Source of the DNA: Ananas comosus
Taxonomy: Eukaryota; Streptophyta; Magnoliopsida; Poales; Bromeliaceae
Reading direction: 5' to 3'
Length of the DNA stretch: 64,000 nucleotides
NCBI RefSeq assembly: GCF_001540865.1
Contig: NC_033625.1
Location: 13,624,494 to 13,688,493 of the forward strand
In this document: positions 20,575-32,021 of the stretch, one piece after another
Layout of the letters: each line of letters starts with the position of its first letter
Position numbering within the stretch: the first letter of the stretch is position 1
The notes under the pieces: generated by a model
What the model was told of the DNA's origin: nothing
Databases searched by the model: none
Seen by the model: the letters and a program-made list of their open reading frames with translations, nothing else
Program-made: the position numbers and the translations under genes

Positions 20575-22310
20575 ATATATAGGAGAGAGAGAGGTGAGAG
20601 AGGGAGAGACGAGAGACGAGGACTCCCCGGGTTCGAGAGAGACAGAAGAGAGGAGTTGGTAGAATACTTATTCGATAGCAAAACGGGCTCCGGTGCCACT
20701 AATTGTTTCGATGTATGGCCTCCAAATTCGCACGTGGACCGTTGAGCATGATCTGTATTACACGTGAAGTGTTAGAATCAATTTCATATATTTTCGATTT
20801 GTTTCTTATCCTCGAGTGGCCACAATATGAATGCTGAAATGGATATTTTTAAAATAATGATATAGGAGTTTGATCAAATCTAAGAGTATAGATCTTATTT
20901 TTATAGTTTAAATAATTTTCTAATAAAAATTCAATTGATTTGATATCTTTACGCCGTTAACGACGGAAACGCTCGTTTCGACCTTTAAATTACATTTGAT
21001 CCTTTGTCATTAAGAAATGATGTCAGAAATGATTTGAAATTTATTCTAAACACGTCAATGGTATAATATGTTAAGCGGTGCCGATCGTCGTATTTGGAGC
21101 TCTATATTACAAAAAATAGGTGGCAAGGAAGCAAGTTTGCGTATCCGATAGTATTCTAGTCAATTTTAGACGGAGCGCTCCGTAACTACGATTAGGTGAT
21201 TGATGAATTAGTTCTATATATATTATATATTATATATTATAGAAGAGAAGAGGGAAGGATGCGACGGTCGGGACCGGAGTGGGAGAGGCTATCGTGAGAG
21301 AGCAGCCAGGACAATTTTGTGGCGGGACGCTGACTGGGGAAGAGACGCCAGCCGGGAGGATCTCGACGAGACGGAGAGAACCCAGAGGGGCATGGAGGGG
21401 GAAGCTGAGAGAGAGAGTGGACTGGCTTACTATCTAGTAATAAAATCCATGTCTTACCAGTTTTTAGCCCTTTGGATCAACTCTTTTCATTATTATCTAA
21501 CCATTGGTATTAGATTAACTATACCAATGGACAACTCATCCTAGGGGGACCACTCAACTCTGACTGACTAATATATCCTGACCTACAATTTTTCTCCAAG
21601 GGTTAAAACTTGATAGCAAAAAGAACGTCTTTGACTATTAATGGTATTCTAGACCTATATATAAATATTATATATATATATATTATTGTTGACTGGAATC
21701 TACGTAGCAAACTAGTTCCAGTTGCATCCATTTGTTTTCGATGATGGCCATCCTTAAATTGCGAATCGGCGCGTTTGAATCATGATCTATACCATTTGAG
21801 AGTATATAGAACACAAAATTGTCATATTGTCATTTCGACTAATTGAACCCTAAACAGATCAAAAGGATTGTCAAATTTTAATTGTAATGGTAGATATAAG
21901 TGTTTTCTCGTTTAACGGCCCTGTAAACTATCCAAATCAATGAATTTTGGTTAGAAAATTCTTTAAACTTAGTTTACGAATATATCATATACTCTCCGAT
22001 CTTCGAGATTACAAAATTCCCTATGCATCACTTTTAGAGTTGCTGATATTCATTTTCAAGCGTTCATTTTTACGCTCACTTGATGGATAAAGAACATATC
22101 GAAAAAGCATGAAATTGATTCTGATACTTAAGTGGTATAGTTATATTCAACATGGGTCCAGAATCAGTGTATTTGAGGCTGTCATCATCTAACAATGATG
22201 AAACAGGCTGTTTCTTATCATGTTTCTGCTCAACTATTAATATTTAGGGTAAGTTATAATATATAATATATTATATATATATTATTAGAATTAGACTGGA
22301 ATACTATTAA
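20575..22310. repeat. Tandem duplication unit 2 of TA-associated MITEs
   Basis: Repeats the order of unit 1: GA-rich (20580-20660), family B-like (20670-21180), GA-rich (21240-21420), family C-like (21425-21655), family B-like (21690-22240). Paired stretches such as TTTTTACGCTCACTTG appear in both. They differ mainly by one- or two-base insertions and deletions. Confidence 0.7.
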
Positions 22311-22536
22311 TAGTAAAACGCTCTTTTTGCTATCAAGTTTTTAACCCTTGGATGAAAAATTGTACGGTCAGGATGATATTAGTCGGTTAGAGTTGAGTGG
22401 TCCCCCTAGGGTTGAGTGGTCTTCACTGGGTTATAGTATTTAATCCAATGGTTAGAAATAATGAAAAAAGTTGATCCAAAGGCTAAAAAACTGATAGCAA
22501 CAATGAGATTTTGCTACTAATAGTAGCCCAGTCCAA

Positions 22537-22540
<4 letters not shown>
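22290..22540. repeat. Family C MITE with following (TA)n
   Basis: ACTGGAATACTATTAATAGT is mirrored by ACTAATAGTAGCCCAGTCC. The interior has GTGGTCCCCCTAGGGTTGAG. A TA tract of about 40 bp follows (22541-22580). Confidence 0.8.
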
Positions 22541-22580
<40 letters not shown>

Positions 22581-22584
<4 letters not shown>

Positions 22585-23466
22585 TTGCTCAATCCCTTTT
22601 TTTTTTCTTTAATAAGTACATAATTTGGTTTAGACTAGTAAGGGATTTTTTTTTATTTTTTTAAGGAGTAAAGTCTATAGGCATTTTATTAAAAAAGTAG
22701 ATCTTGATTATAATAGCATAATTTAGAATACTATATTAAACATATTTTCATAAACGAAAGAAGGGATTAACGTAAATACACTCAAAACTAGATAAAAGAA
22801 AAGCAAATAAGGGTGATGGTCCCATACTTATGTAAGAAAAGAAAAAGATATGTTTAATAATTAATTAAGTTTATGAATGTTAAGCTCATAATATATATAA
22901 AAAAAAATTAGAGAATATGATAGATAAAAATAATTATTCAGACTACATCTTCAGTCCAACTAATATTTCTCAATGCGTAGCAGAACATTTCGATCTTCGA
23001 ATACGCAATATGAAAGATAGATTTGAAACCAGTGGCATATGACAAATTAAAAGAGAGAGAAGTTCAAAGTAGCGTGAGACCGGAGTCAGAGGGAGGTGAA
23101 AATTTAGACAATTGCGGTGTAGATCATAAGAACAAATATAGAAGGAAACAATAAAGAAAATGATATAGTCAACAAAAATCTGTACCTATCGGTCGAATTT
23201 TGACTAGATACTCGACCAAAATTAGGCCAAGAGGTTGGAACAGAGGAAGAGGAAAAGTAAGAAGAAGAGAAATTTAGTGCAGAGATTTACATAGAGAAAA
23301 AAATAAAGACTGAAACAAAAAAAAAAGCAAATTAATAAGTTAAAAAAAATAATAATAAATAATTATTTGGTATTTTAAAATATTACAAATTAGATATTAC
23401 AAATTTTCTATATGCATATATGTTTGGGAGAAATAAGGTTTTTTAAATAGAAATAGCAAGTTTTAG
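22581..23466. other. Intergenic AT-rich DNA
   Basis: Purine-rich text with no recognisable feature. Confidence 0.4.
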
Positions 23467-23479
23467 TGCAGTTATTGTT

Positions 23480-23703
23480 TTTTTTTTTTTTTTTTGAGAA
23501 AGAGGTAGACGGGCTACCTGCGTCATTCATTGATAAATGAATTAGGCAATACATTATGGAAGCAGCTAAGGCTTTCGAGGCGAAAGACGAACAGCAAGAA
23601 AGAAAACAAAGCTAAAGTAAGAAGGATCCAAAGATAATCAAAAAAAGATGAAAAAGATAAAGCAGAACCCAAAAAACCGAAAAGGTAAGCAAAAGACAAT
23701 AAC
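23480..23703 (-). mobile_element. 5'-truncated LINE 3' end, minus orientation, 13-bp TSD
   Basis: Poly(T), then GAGGTAGACGGGCTACCTGC and TCATTCATTGATAAATGAATT, a tail layout like that of family S SINEs, then purine-rich text to 23703. It is flanked by TGCAGTTATTGTT at 23467-23479 and 23704-23716. Too short to keep any coding part, so the LINE call rests on the tail and TSD. Confidence 0.7.
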
Positions 23704-24051
23704 TGCAGTTATTGTTACTATTCTTCAATTAGCACTCTCGAGTATGAAGAAGCATATCATCACTTTGGAGGCCATTTGATAAAAAAACTTTATTAGAGAT
23801 GAATAATATCGTTTTTTTATAGATATTAGCATGAATATAACATGTGTTTTATAAATGAAAATCCAAAAAGGCTCTTGGATTTGTGAGACAAGCACTATCT
23901 TTAGGCTTAATTAGCCTCCCTTCCTCCTTCCTTCTTTCTCTTTTCCTCTAATTTTCTCTGCCTAACAACTTTTTTTTTTTTTTTTCCTTCTCCTGTTCAA
24001 CTTGTTTGACCTTTCTATTGTTTTTCCTTCATTCCTTAGTTTATTTTATTT

Positions 24052-24593
24052 AGGAGCGGTTTGGATACATGTAGTTGAAATTGCATTACTATTTCAAGTA
24101 CATACAGATCTAAATTCAGTATTTAGTTTGATATATTTGTGTCCAACTGCTGTTGTAATTATATATAGATTTAAATTCGGTATTTAGTTTCATATATTTG
24201 AATCCAACTTACTGCAATTGAAACTACATGAGAAAGGAAGTGTAAAACTGTAGTAGTTAGAATCACATTTAAATTGGTCGCAGTTCCAACCTGCAGTAGT
24301 CGGAGAAAATAATTTTAAACGAAAGATGAACTTACCTCTCTAATTACTTTTTAAACAAATGCTTTTCTTTTCTATATCCAGCGACCATTTAACCACTATA
24401 TATATAAATTGATAAAATTTAAAAAACAGACTTCTTAACTGCAAAAAATCAAATAAACTATTTATACTTAATTACAGTATTTTCTACGACAACCAATCAA
24501 ACAAGATACATACAGTTGTAATTACTATATTTTTAACTGCGTGTATATTCGACTACACTGTATTTTTTAAATACTTTTAATCAAACAGTCCTT
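24052..24593. repeat. hAT-like MITE, family D
   Basis: AGGAGCGGTTTGGATACATG at the left against AATCAAACAGTCCTT at the right, with repeated TGCAGT/ACTGCA text inside. Similar text is at 2553-2830, 35699-35880 and 46849-47728. Class is inference. Confidence 0.55.
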
Positions 24594-25199
24594 TAATAAA
24601 TAAAGTGAGGAGCGCGCTACTTTCTTCAAACAAATTCTTTCTAATTTGTCTTCATATTTTGACGTTTAGAATTTCAAATAAAGCGAGTATATATATGTAC
24701 TTCAACCAATTAAGAGAGATTACAAAAGTTATTTTGTGTTTTTTCATTTATTGATTAATGAATCTAACGAGAAAAAAATAACTTAAAAATCTCCTGCTAT
24801 GATAAAACATTAGTGACCTAATTCTGCCCACCTCCTCCAATTCCAAAAAATAAGCAAAAAATTGAAAAAGTCAAAAAAAAATTCTTTTTTTAAATAAAAT
24901 TAAAGTAAAAGAAGAGAACAAAAAAGATTTATGTATCATATGCCATGACACGTTCGTGAAGGCCAAAAACACTACTCAAATGCGACAACCATGCCAAAGA
25001 TAAAAAAAGTAAAAAAAAAAAAAAGAAGAAGAAGAAGAAATAAAGTATCTTTTTTATTATTTTTTTAGTCCAATTAAAAGGACACAAGGAATAATTCCAA
25101 CTCTAAAAAAGGGGCGTAGAACAAATAATTACAAAGAAGTGGGACCCACACGTAAAAGAATCCCGTGGGCTATCCCACCGCATGTCACGGAATACAACA
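24594..25199. other. Intergenic AT-rich DNA
   Basis: Includes (GAA)n at about 25025-25040. Nothing else recognised. Confidence 0.4.
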
Positions 25200-25975
25200 G
25201 GTGAAAATTTACGAAGAACCCCTCCACTTCGACCATTTTGGAGTATAATCCTCAACTCATTTTTTTCTGGTAAACTTCAAATACCACCCTGTAGTTTCGC
25301 ATTTTTTATTTTAGTACTACTCTGTGGCTTAAAGTGTATCAATTTAGTACCTTGTGATTTTTTTTTTCTTTTTGTCGGTCCCTCCCTTAACTTTTTGTTA
25401 AATCATCATATACAAAAAGCTTCAGATATCCTATCTATAGTTTATCGAATATTCACTCTAGTACTCTTTAGCTTTAACTTTATTACTGATTTAACGAAAA
25501 AAATTAGTAGCGAAGATAACAAAAAGAGAAAAATAAAATCACAGGATACTAAAATGAGAACGTGCGAAACCACAGGGGTTGTATTTGAATTTTTTTTCTT
25601 TTTTTTTTGTTGATTTTTCTAGTTATTTAGTAAGTTATAAAGTTTGTTAAATTCATAGTTTATTTAAACCTTTTTTATAGCAATGCTTTTTCATCAAAAA
25701 AAAAAAAAAAAAAAAAAAACTACCTATACATGTACACCAAAAAATATATATTTTAAACCTCTCAATCCTCGAATTTAAAAAATTCATTAGATCTTTACTA
25801 TTTTTTTTAAAACAAATTAATAAGATAATGACCAATCCTTAGTACTTCATAAGAGAGACATAAGATGCACAGTTATTTTTATTTTATCTATCAAAGAAAA
25901 AGAAAATCTAAGCGTGAGGAGTCCCTTTCAAAATATTCTATAACTGAGGGGGTCTCCACGTACAATTTTACCCCC
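25200..25975. repeat. Composite MITE: outer element with family A fold-back at 25276-25589
   Basis: GGTGAAAATTTACGAAGAAC at the left pairs with GTCTCCACGTACAATTTTACC at the right. The inner element runs TTCAAATACCACCCTG to GGTTGTATTTGAA. The structure parallels 676-1263. Confidence 0.65.
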
Positions 25976-26089
25976 ACTATAACCAATTTAATGCAAAACA
26001 CACATTATTATCTCAGCAAAGAGGACTCTGTAAAACCCACCAATTAGGCACTTTCCCACCAATTCCCTCCCAGAGAGTCGTAAAACATA

Positions 26090-26499
26090 GCGTTAATTTC
26101 GTACTGATCCTGACAAATATAATGAATGATAAATATATTTTTATAAAATTTTATTTTTGTATATTAATTTTATAAAAATTTTATTATTTTCAAATATATT
26201 CGTGTCATCAGAATTCTTTAAAAAAAATTAAGTTATCCATAGGTTAAATATTTAATCCTAATTAGTTTTTAATATTTTTATTTTTTTTATATTATACTAT
26301 TATAATTTTAAAAGGATTATATTTGTGATGGCAAAATTAAAAATATAAATAATTTTTTAACAGTTCTCTAACGAAAACAAATTAGAAAGATATATTTAAA
26401 AATATCATAATTTTTACAAATACAGTATATAAAAGTCAAATTTTATAGAAATATATTTATTATTTACTATGTTTGCAGGAATATGTACGAAACTAACCT
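26090..26499. mobile_element. Mutator-type MITE, 410 bp, 9-bp TSD, upstream of the GT61 gene
   Basis: Long inverted ends: GTTAATTTCGTACTGATCC against GGTTAGTTTCGTACATATTCC (reverse complement of the right end), continuing through AATAAATATATTT. It is flanked by the 9-bp repeat TAAAACATA at 26081-26089 and 26500-26508. It ends about 340 bases before the ATG and contains TATATAAAAG at 26426. Confidence 0.88.
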
Positions 26500-26689
26500 T
26501 AAAACATAACACGCAAACAAAAATAGACCAAGTCCATAATTTTAGGCAGGATTAGATGTGTGTCAAATTAGTTTGGCCTTTATCACGCCAACACTCTCAG
26601 TCAACCATTCAAACAATCATACAACTCACATTCAACAAACTCCCACCTCCAAGTCAATAGAATTAAAAAAAAAAAAAGAGAGAGGAATA

Positions 26690-26838
26690 GATGCTCTTTG
26701 CTTCTTATCCCCTCTCCATCTCCTCCTCCGACTCATCTTCTTCGTAATAAGAGAATATTTATTTTTGGGTAGTGGTGGTGGTGGTGTCTTGTTTACCGAT
26801 TTCAACTTCTTTCTAAATTTTTTTTGTTCCGAACCGGA
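26690..26838 (+). promoter_or_regulatory. Pyrimidine-rich probable 5' leader of the 26839-29514 GT61 gene
   Basis: The stretch before the ATG holds CT-rich tracts (for example CCCCTCTCCATCTCCTCCTC) typical of plant 5' untranslated leaders, with no competing in-frame ATG. No TATA box is evident nearer than TATATAAAAG at 26426, which lies inside the MITE at 26090-26499. Confidence 0.4.
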
Positions 26839-29514
26839 ATGAAGACGGGGGAGAAGTCGAAGCTGGTGCGGAGCCTGCGGCTGGAATCGCAGCGCTTCCG
26901 GCTGCTGATCATCGTCGTCGGCGGCTTCCTCGTCACGCTGACCTTCATCGTCGTCTCGAAGCCCGACGCCATCCTCTCCTCCTCCTCCTCGCCCTCCGCC
27001 GCCGCCGCCGCCGATGACGGTCGGTCCCTCCCACCCTACCGCCTTAGCTGCTTTCGTTCGTTTGTAGTTTTTCATCTGTTATTTTGAATGCTGATCTTTG
27101 CTTTTGTGAGGTGATTTCAGCGAGATCGGCCTCGGCTTTTCAGAAATCTCCGCGGACGGAGTTATCGGAGACGAAGATGACGATGGATTTCAGAGAAATT
27201 TGTGAGATTTTTATTTTTGAATTTTCAGCTCAATCTTTGTTTTTTTTTTTTTTTACTTCTTAAATTGGTTTTTTNTATTGAGGATTTTTTTTTTTTTTTT
27301 TTTTCAGCTGAAGATCCTCAACCAGATACTGTGGCAGAGGATAACAAACCAAAATGTACATCAACCTCTCTTTCTCTCTCTCTCTCTCTCTTTATTTTTG
27401 GTGGTGGTGATGGATGAGATAAATATTGGGGTTTTTGACATTTTGATTGCTATATTTTTTTAAAAAAAAAATTTATTTTTTTAAAAAAAAAAAATTTGCA
27501 GGGGACAAAAATGAGGCAGAGGAGAAAGAAGAAGAAGAGCCAAAACACAAAATCACCCTCCCAACAGTTTCAAACTACACAATAGAAGATTCAGATCAAA
27601 CCAACCCAGATCAATTAGGTAAACCCACTTTTCCCCAATCTTTTTTTTTTCATTTAAATCTTAAATTTTGACTCAGATTTAATCCTTAAAAAAAATTTTA
27701 AAAAAAAAGAGAGAAATAGAGCAAAAGTATACTGTTTTCCTGAATAGCCCCAATTTGAGAAAAGAACCACTTTTCAAAATTCAATTTTTCTTTGGTTAAA
27801 AAAAAAAAAAGAGAAGCACTTTTTAGAAAAGCACATGATGAGTTGCTGTATCTGTGGCAACCACTTTTGAAATTTTTGATATTTTTAGAAGAGCACTTAT
27901 TTTATTTTTTCCTCACTTTTTTTTTCTTTTTTTTTTTCACTTTTTACAGGGGTTGAGAGTGAAAAATGTGATGACCCCCAATCTTGTTCTCACAAGGGGA
28001 AGCATAAACTCACTCTCCCAACCATCTCCAATTACACCATAAATGACTCAATCCAAACTGAATCAAGTGAGCCCACCAAATCAGGTGCTCTATTTAACCA
28101 CCCTTTTAATCCTTTTTTACTTCAAATTTGTTGGTATATCCCCTTTTTTAGCGAATTCTCGGTAAAATTGTTCGCAGAGAGCAGATTCGACACTGTAATT
28201 ACCCTCGAAACGAACCCGCTTCAGAACGACGATGCAGCCGATTCGATTCAACCGAGTACGCTCGCAAATTACGTGTTTTTCTTCGTTTAATTCGATGTAT
28301 CATGTTAGTCGATGGTGATTTGGAATGTTTTTGATTGTGAAGGTTCAACAACAAGCATAAAGCTGGAGAGGAAGCCACTCTGTGATTTCTCGAACTTCAG
28401 AGCGAATGTCTGCGAAATGGACGGCGGTGAAATTAGGGTTCACCCGAAATCGGCCTCGATCGTGTATATGGAGTCCGACGATTCGAAAGCTGATGAGATC
28501 TATAAGATTAAGCCTTACCCGCGAAAGGGCGACGAGTTTTGCCTCAGCCATGTTACTGAATTGACCGTGAAATCGAGCAAAGAGGCTCCTCAATGCACGA
28601 AGCACCACGATGTCCCGGCGCTGGTCTTTTCAATAAGTGGCTACACCGGAAACCTCTTCCACGATTTCACCGATGTTTTGGTCCCCCTCTTCACGACCGC
28701 GAACCAATTCAACGGCGAGGTTCAGCTCGTGATCACCGACATGCATCCGTGGTGGGTGATCAAATACCAAAAGGTGCTTCAAAAGCTCTCGAACTACCCG
28801 TTGATCGATTTTAGCAAGGACGACCAAGTGCACTGCTTCAAAAGCGTCATCGTCGGGCTCCACGCGTACAAGGAGTTCAGAATTGATTCATCTAAAGCTC
28901 CTAAGAACTACTCGATGGCCGATTTCAACCGATTCATGAGGCGCGCGTTCTCGGTGGAGAGGGAGGCGACGACTCCGGTCGGGGAGAACCCTAACAAGAA
29001 GCCGAAGCTCCTCATCATATCGAGGAAGAGAACAAGGATGTTTCTCAACCTCAATGAGATCATCGGGATGGCCGAGGAGTTGGGCTTCGAAGTGGTGGTC
29101 AACGAGGCCGACGTGTCGTCCGACCTCTCTCGATTCGCTCGAATTGTGAACTCATGCGATGTGATGATGGGCGTGCACGGGGCGGGCCTCACGAATTGTG
29201 TGTTCCTCCCGCCGAACGCGACCCTCATTCAAATAGTGCCGTGGGGAGGGCTGGATTGGATAGCAAGGCTCGATTTCGGCGATCCCGCGAACCAAATGGG
29301 GCTAAGGTACTCGCAATATGGCATCACGCCGGAGGAGAGTAGCCTCTTGGAGCAATACCCGCGTGATCACGAGATATTCAAGAACCCTTTCGCGTTCCAC
29401 AAGCGCGGCTTCGACTACATAAGGAGAACATTCATGGATAACCAAAATGTGAGGCTTGATGTGAAGAGGTTTAGGAAGGTGCTAGTGGAAGCACTTGATC
29501 AACTCAACCCTTAA
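26839..29514 (+). CDS. GT61 family glycosyltransferase (xylan arabinosyl/xylosyltransferase-like), 7 exons
   Basis: Exons from reading frame and GT-AG sites: 26839-27019, 27121-27201, 27308-27355, 27502-27618, 27950-28084, 28178-28255, 28343-29514; 603 residues, every internal junction in phase 1. Exon 1 gives a short basic cytosolic tail and one membrane anchor (about residues 21-40, LLIIVVGGFLVTLTFIVV), so a type II Golgi protein. Exons 2-6 (about 61-213) encode a low-complexity stem; exons 4-6 carry a repeated module with NYT sequons. Exon 7 (214-603) is the DUF563/GT61 catalytic domain: KPLCDFSNFRANVCEM at its start, then DMHPWWVIKYQ, VHCF, LLIISRKRTR, and the family hallmark VMMGVHGAGLTNCVFLPP followed by IQIVPWGGLDW. 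Known family members transfer arabinose or xylose to xylan, or xylose/GlcNAc to glycoproteins; the HPWW and CDFSN motifs point to the xylan-active clade, but the exact sugar is inference. The start is the first ATG in frame before the anchor. The stem exons are short and variable, so one could be mis-spliced in this model. One N lies in intron 2. Confidence 0.93.
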
Positions 29515-30980
29515 AAAAGAACACTAGTTTGAGGCAATTTTATTTGATTTGAAGGATTTTTGTATACCTTTTTCATTTAGATGTTCCATGTTTTTATTTA
29601 TTTTCATCTTCTGCTGGAATTCAGAAGAAATTAATGGTCTTTTGTTTATGTAAGATATTGAATTGAAGCTAGAAGATGAACAAATCAACTTATATGATTC
29701 TATGATTAAAACCAAAATATATTCTTTCTCATATTGGCCTTGGTATCTCTATAGTTGCAATGTTGAAACTTTAAATGACATTTTTTATTTATTTTGTTTC
29801 AGTTCTCTTTGAATCATATTTGTGTTGCATAAGATTTGTATTAAATTGACTTAAAAAAAATAAATTTATATCTATAAACATAAACATCTGTGTCAATCAT
29901 GGTTGTTTAGAGGAAGCTTCCTTGTTAGGAAGGCCAATTCAAGTTGACATGAGATAGCTTCAAAATTTTCCCAACAATTTGTTTTAAAAGAAATTATCAA
30001 AATGAAAAGGGTTATGGTTATATGAATGAGCAAACATCATCAAAGTTTGTCATTGTCATATTTTATTTGGAGCTACATCACCAACCAATCAATTAAAACC
30101 CCAATTCAACACAATATTGAGATGATGGAAATGGACATTCAATGAAGCATTTGATTACTTTGTTTTATTTGTTCTACAAATTCAACAAGTTCACAATTAA
30201 ATTAAGACTTAGTCCAAGTGATTAAATCAATAGTTAAGATATTAATTATGATCTGAGTTGGCCATGCACACACTTTGAGACTAATAAATTATAAATCTAA
30301 TAAAATACTGGTGGTTAACATGGCATTGTAGCCAAGATGCTAGTATGAGATTGATTGTATACTCCATATTGGGCATTTCATTATTTTAGGTTGGTTGTAA
30401 TGTCTCCATCTATAATTTTTTTTTAATTTTTCTTAAGAATATGATGGAACACTACTTCACCAAGATGATACTAGGCATAGCTAAGAAATTATTCTAAAGT
30501 ACAGTTTATGAATCAAATTAAATAACACCGCACCTAAGTGTAGTTCAACTTTTTAGTCGACATGCGATGCTAAACTTATAATTGATTTTCATCTAGGTAA
30601 CTATCTTCAATTTGTTGCAATTGAGTCACTGATCTAAATTATTTCCAAATTGGGTCTAAAATTATTTTTATACGAATTGTTTTAAGGCTAAAATATACAA
30701 TTTTTTTTTTTTGTAAATATCTATTTTTTACTTTTATCCTGAAACATATATTTTGCTCTTTCAAAATTTTAAGTTGTTGTACTTAAGTCCTCTTCATCAT
30801 TCAGCTATTGGCTTAAAACCGAGCGGCTAGGTTGGGCTGAGTCACGTTCGAAATAGCGTATAGATGGGTTGGGCCGAGTCATATTCGAAGTGACGTAAGG
30901 CTGATTGGGCCGAATTACAATCGAGACCCAAGAGCGCTGTATTTGTACACTTTAAGTGAATTAATTACATATTTCTAACA
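29515..30980. other. 3' flank of the first GT61 gene and non-coding DNA
   Basis: The first few hundred bases probably form the 3' untranslated region. I cannot fix the polyadenylation site. The rest is AT-rich with no gene. Confidence 0.5.
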
Positions 30981-31204
30981 TGTGACACCCAATAGTCCCA
31001 TATCGGATGGGAATGGAGTTGTCATTGGGTTTATACGAGACTTAGACACTAGTAATAATAATTGAGCTTAAGCATTTTGGGCTGTTGGCTGGGCCCAACG
31101 AATTATTATTGCTAGTGGGCTGGGTCGTTACATTTGGTATCAGAGCCAACAACTAGGTTCAAGTCACTCACCCAAAAATTCTGAACCTCAAGACAACAGA
31201 CCGA
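30981..31204 (+). mobile_element. TRIM-like LTR (30981-31132) with primer-binding site, plus orientation
   Basis: LTR TGTGACACCCAATAGTCCC...GGGTCGTTACA (152 bp), two bases, then TGGTATCAGAGCC (31135-31147), a standard primer site complementary to initiator tRNA-Met. The downstream part runs into the reversed copy at 31205, so the 3' LTR is missing. Confidence 0.8.
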
Positions 31205-31660
31205 AACTACTAACCAACAAACCTTTTAGCTAAATGGGAGCACAAAATGCTAGCTCAATTATTATTACTAAATGTTCTAAGTCTGTATAAACCAATACAA
31301 CTCCATTCCCACCGCATATGGGGACTATTGGGTGTCACGACTCCCCCCGTTAAGCCCTGACGTCCTCGTCAAGTCCAATCACTAACACAGCCCAAGATCA
31401 CCAGGCGATGTGAGACTCGTTCTGCTAGCCCGTATCCAGACCCTGCTCAGCCGAGACTCTCACACATGTCCAGCTTGCTTCACCGTGAACCGGCTCTGAA
31501 TACCAAATATTAACGGACCCAGCCCACTAGCAACAATAACTCGTTGGGCCAACCACAGCCCAAAATGCTTAAGCTCAATTATTATTACTAGTGTCTAAGT
31601 CTCTTATAAACCCAATGACAACTCCATTCCTATCCGATGTGGGATTATTGGGGTGTCACA
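31205..31660 (-). mobile_element. TRIM-like element with both LTRs, minus orientation
   Basis: Read on the minus strand: 5' LTR 31660-31508 starting TGTGACACCCCAATAATCCC; primer site TGGTATTCAGAGCC (31505-31492); interior of about 150 bp; a purine-rich AACGGGGGGAG just before the 3' LTR (31339 to about 31205), which starts CGTGACACCCAATAGTCCCC. The whole is about 450 bp and non-coding. It shares its LTR with the neighbouring plus-strand copy, forming an inverted pair. Confidence 0.8.
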
Positions 31661-32018
31661 TAACAACTCGAGCTTTTGGGATTAATATTATGCCATCTTT
31701 GTTAATAGTGTAATCCTCTGCAAATATTTTTGAAATTGTGACGGAGCAAAATATAGATTTTCAAAAGTCAAAAAAAAATTAAAAAATGAGTATTTAAAGA
31801 AAAAATTTCTATAATTTAGCCTTTCTCTTAATCGAGAGAGATAGTATAGAAGCTGTTATAGTTACCACGCCATTCAATAACAATGGTGAGGCAATTCATT
31901 TGATGGTATCAAGATTGTGCAATATGTGATTCGGCGACCACATAATTTAACGAAAATAACATGATAGTTGAATCACCCATCATATTATTTTCTTTCTGGA
32001 GAATTCAAGTAAAGTTTC
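31661..32018. other. Intergenic DNA
   Basis: No gene or clear repeat recognised. Confidence 0.4.
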
Positions 32019-32021
32019 TTA

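Noticed and set aside
18600..22310. Possible centromeric or subtelomeric satellite
   Set aside because: Only two units, each built from identifiable MITEs; no short monomer array.
27202..27463. Frames crossing the poly(T) and (CT)n tracts in introns 2-3 of the GT61 gene
   Set aside because: Intronic simple sequence; the real coding part there is only the 48-base exon 27308-27355.
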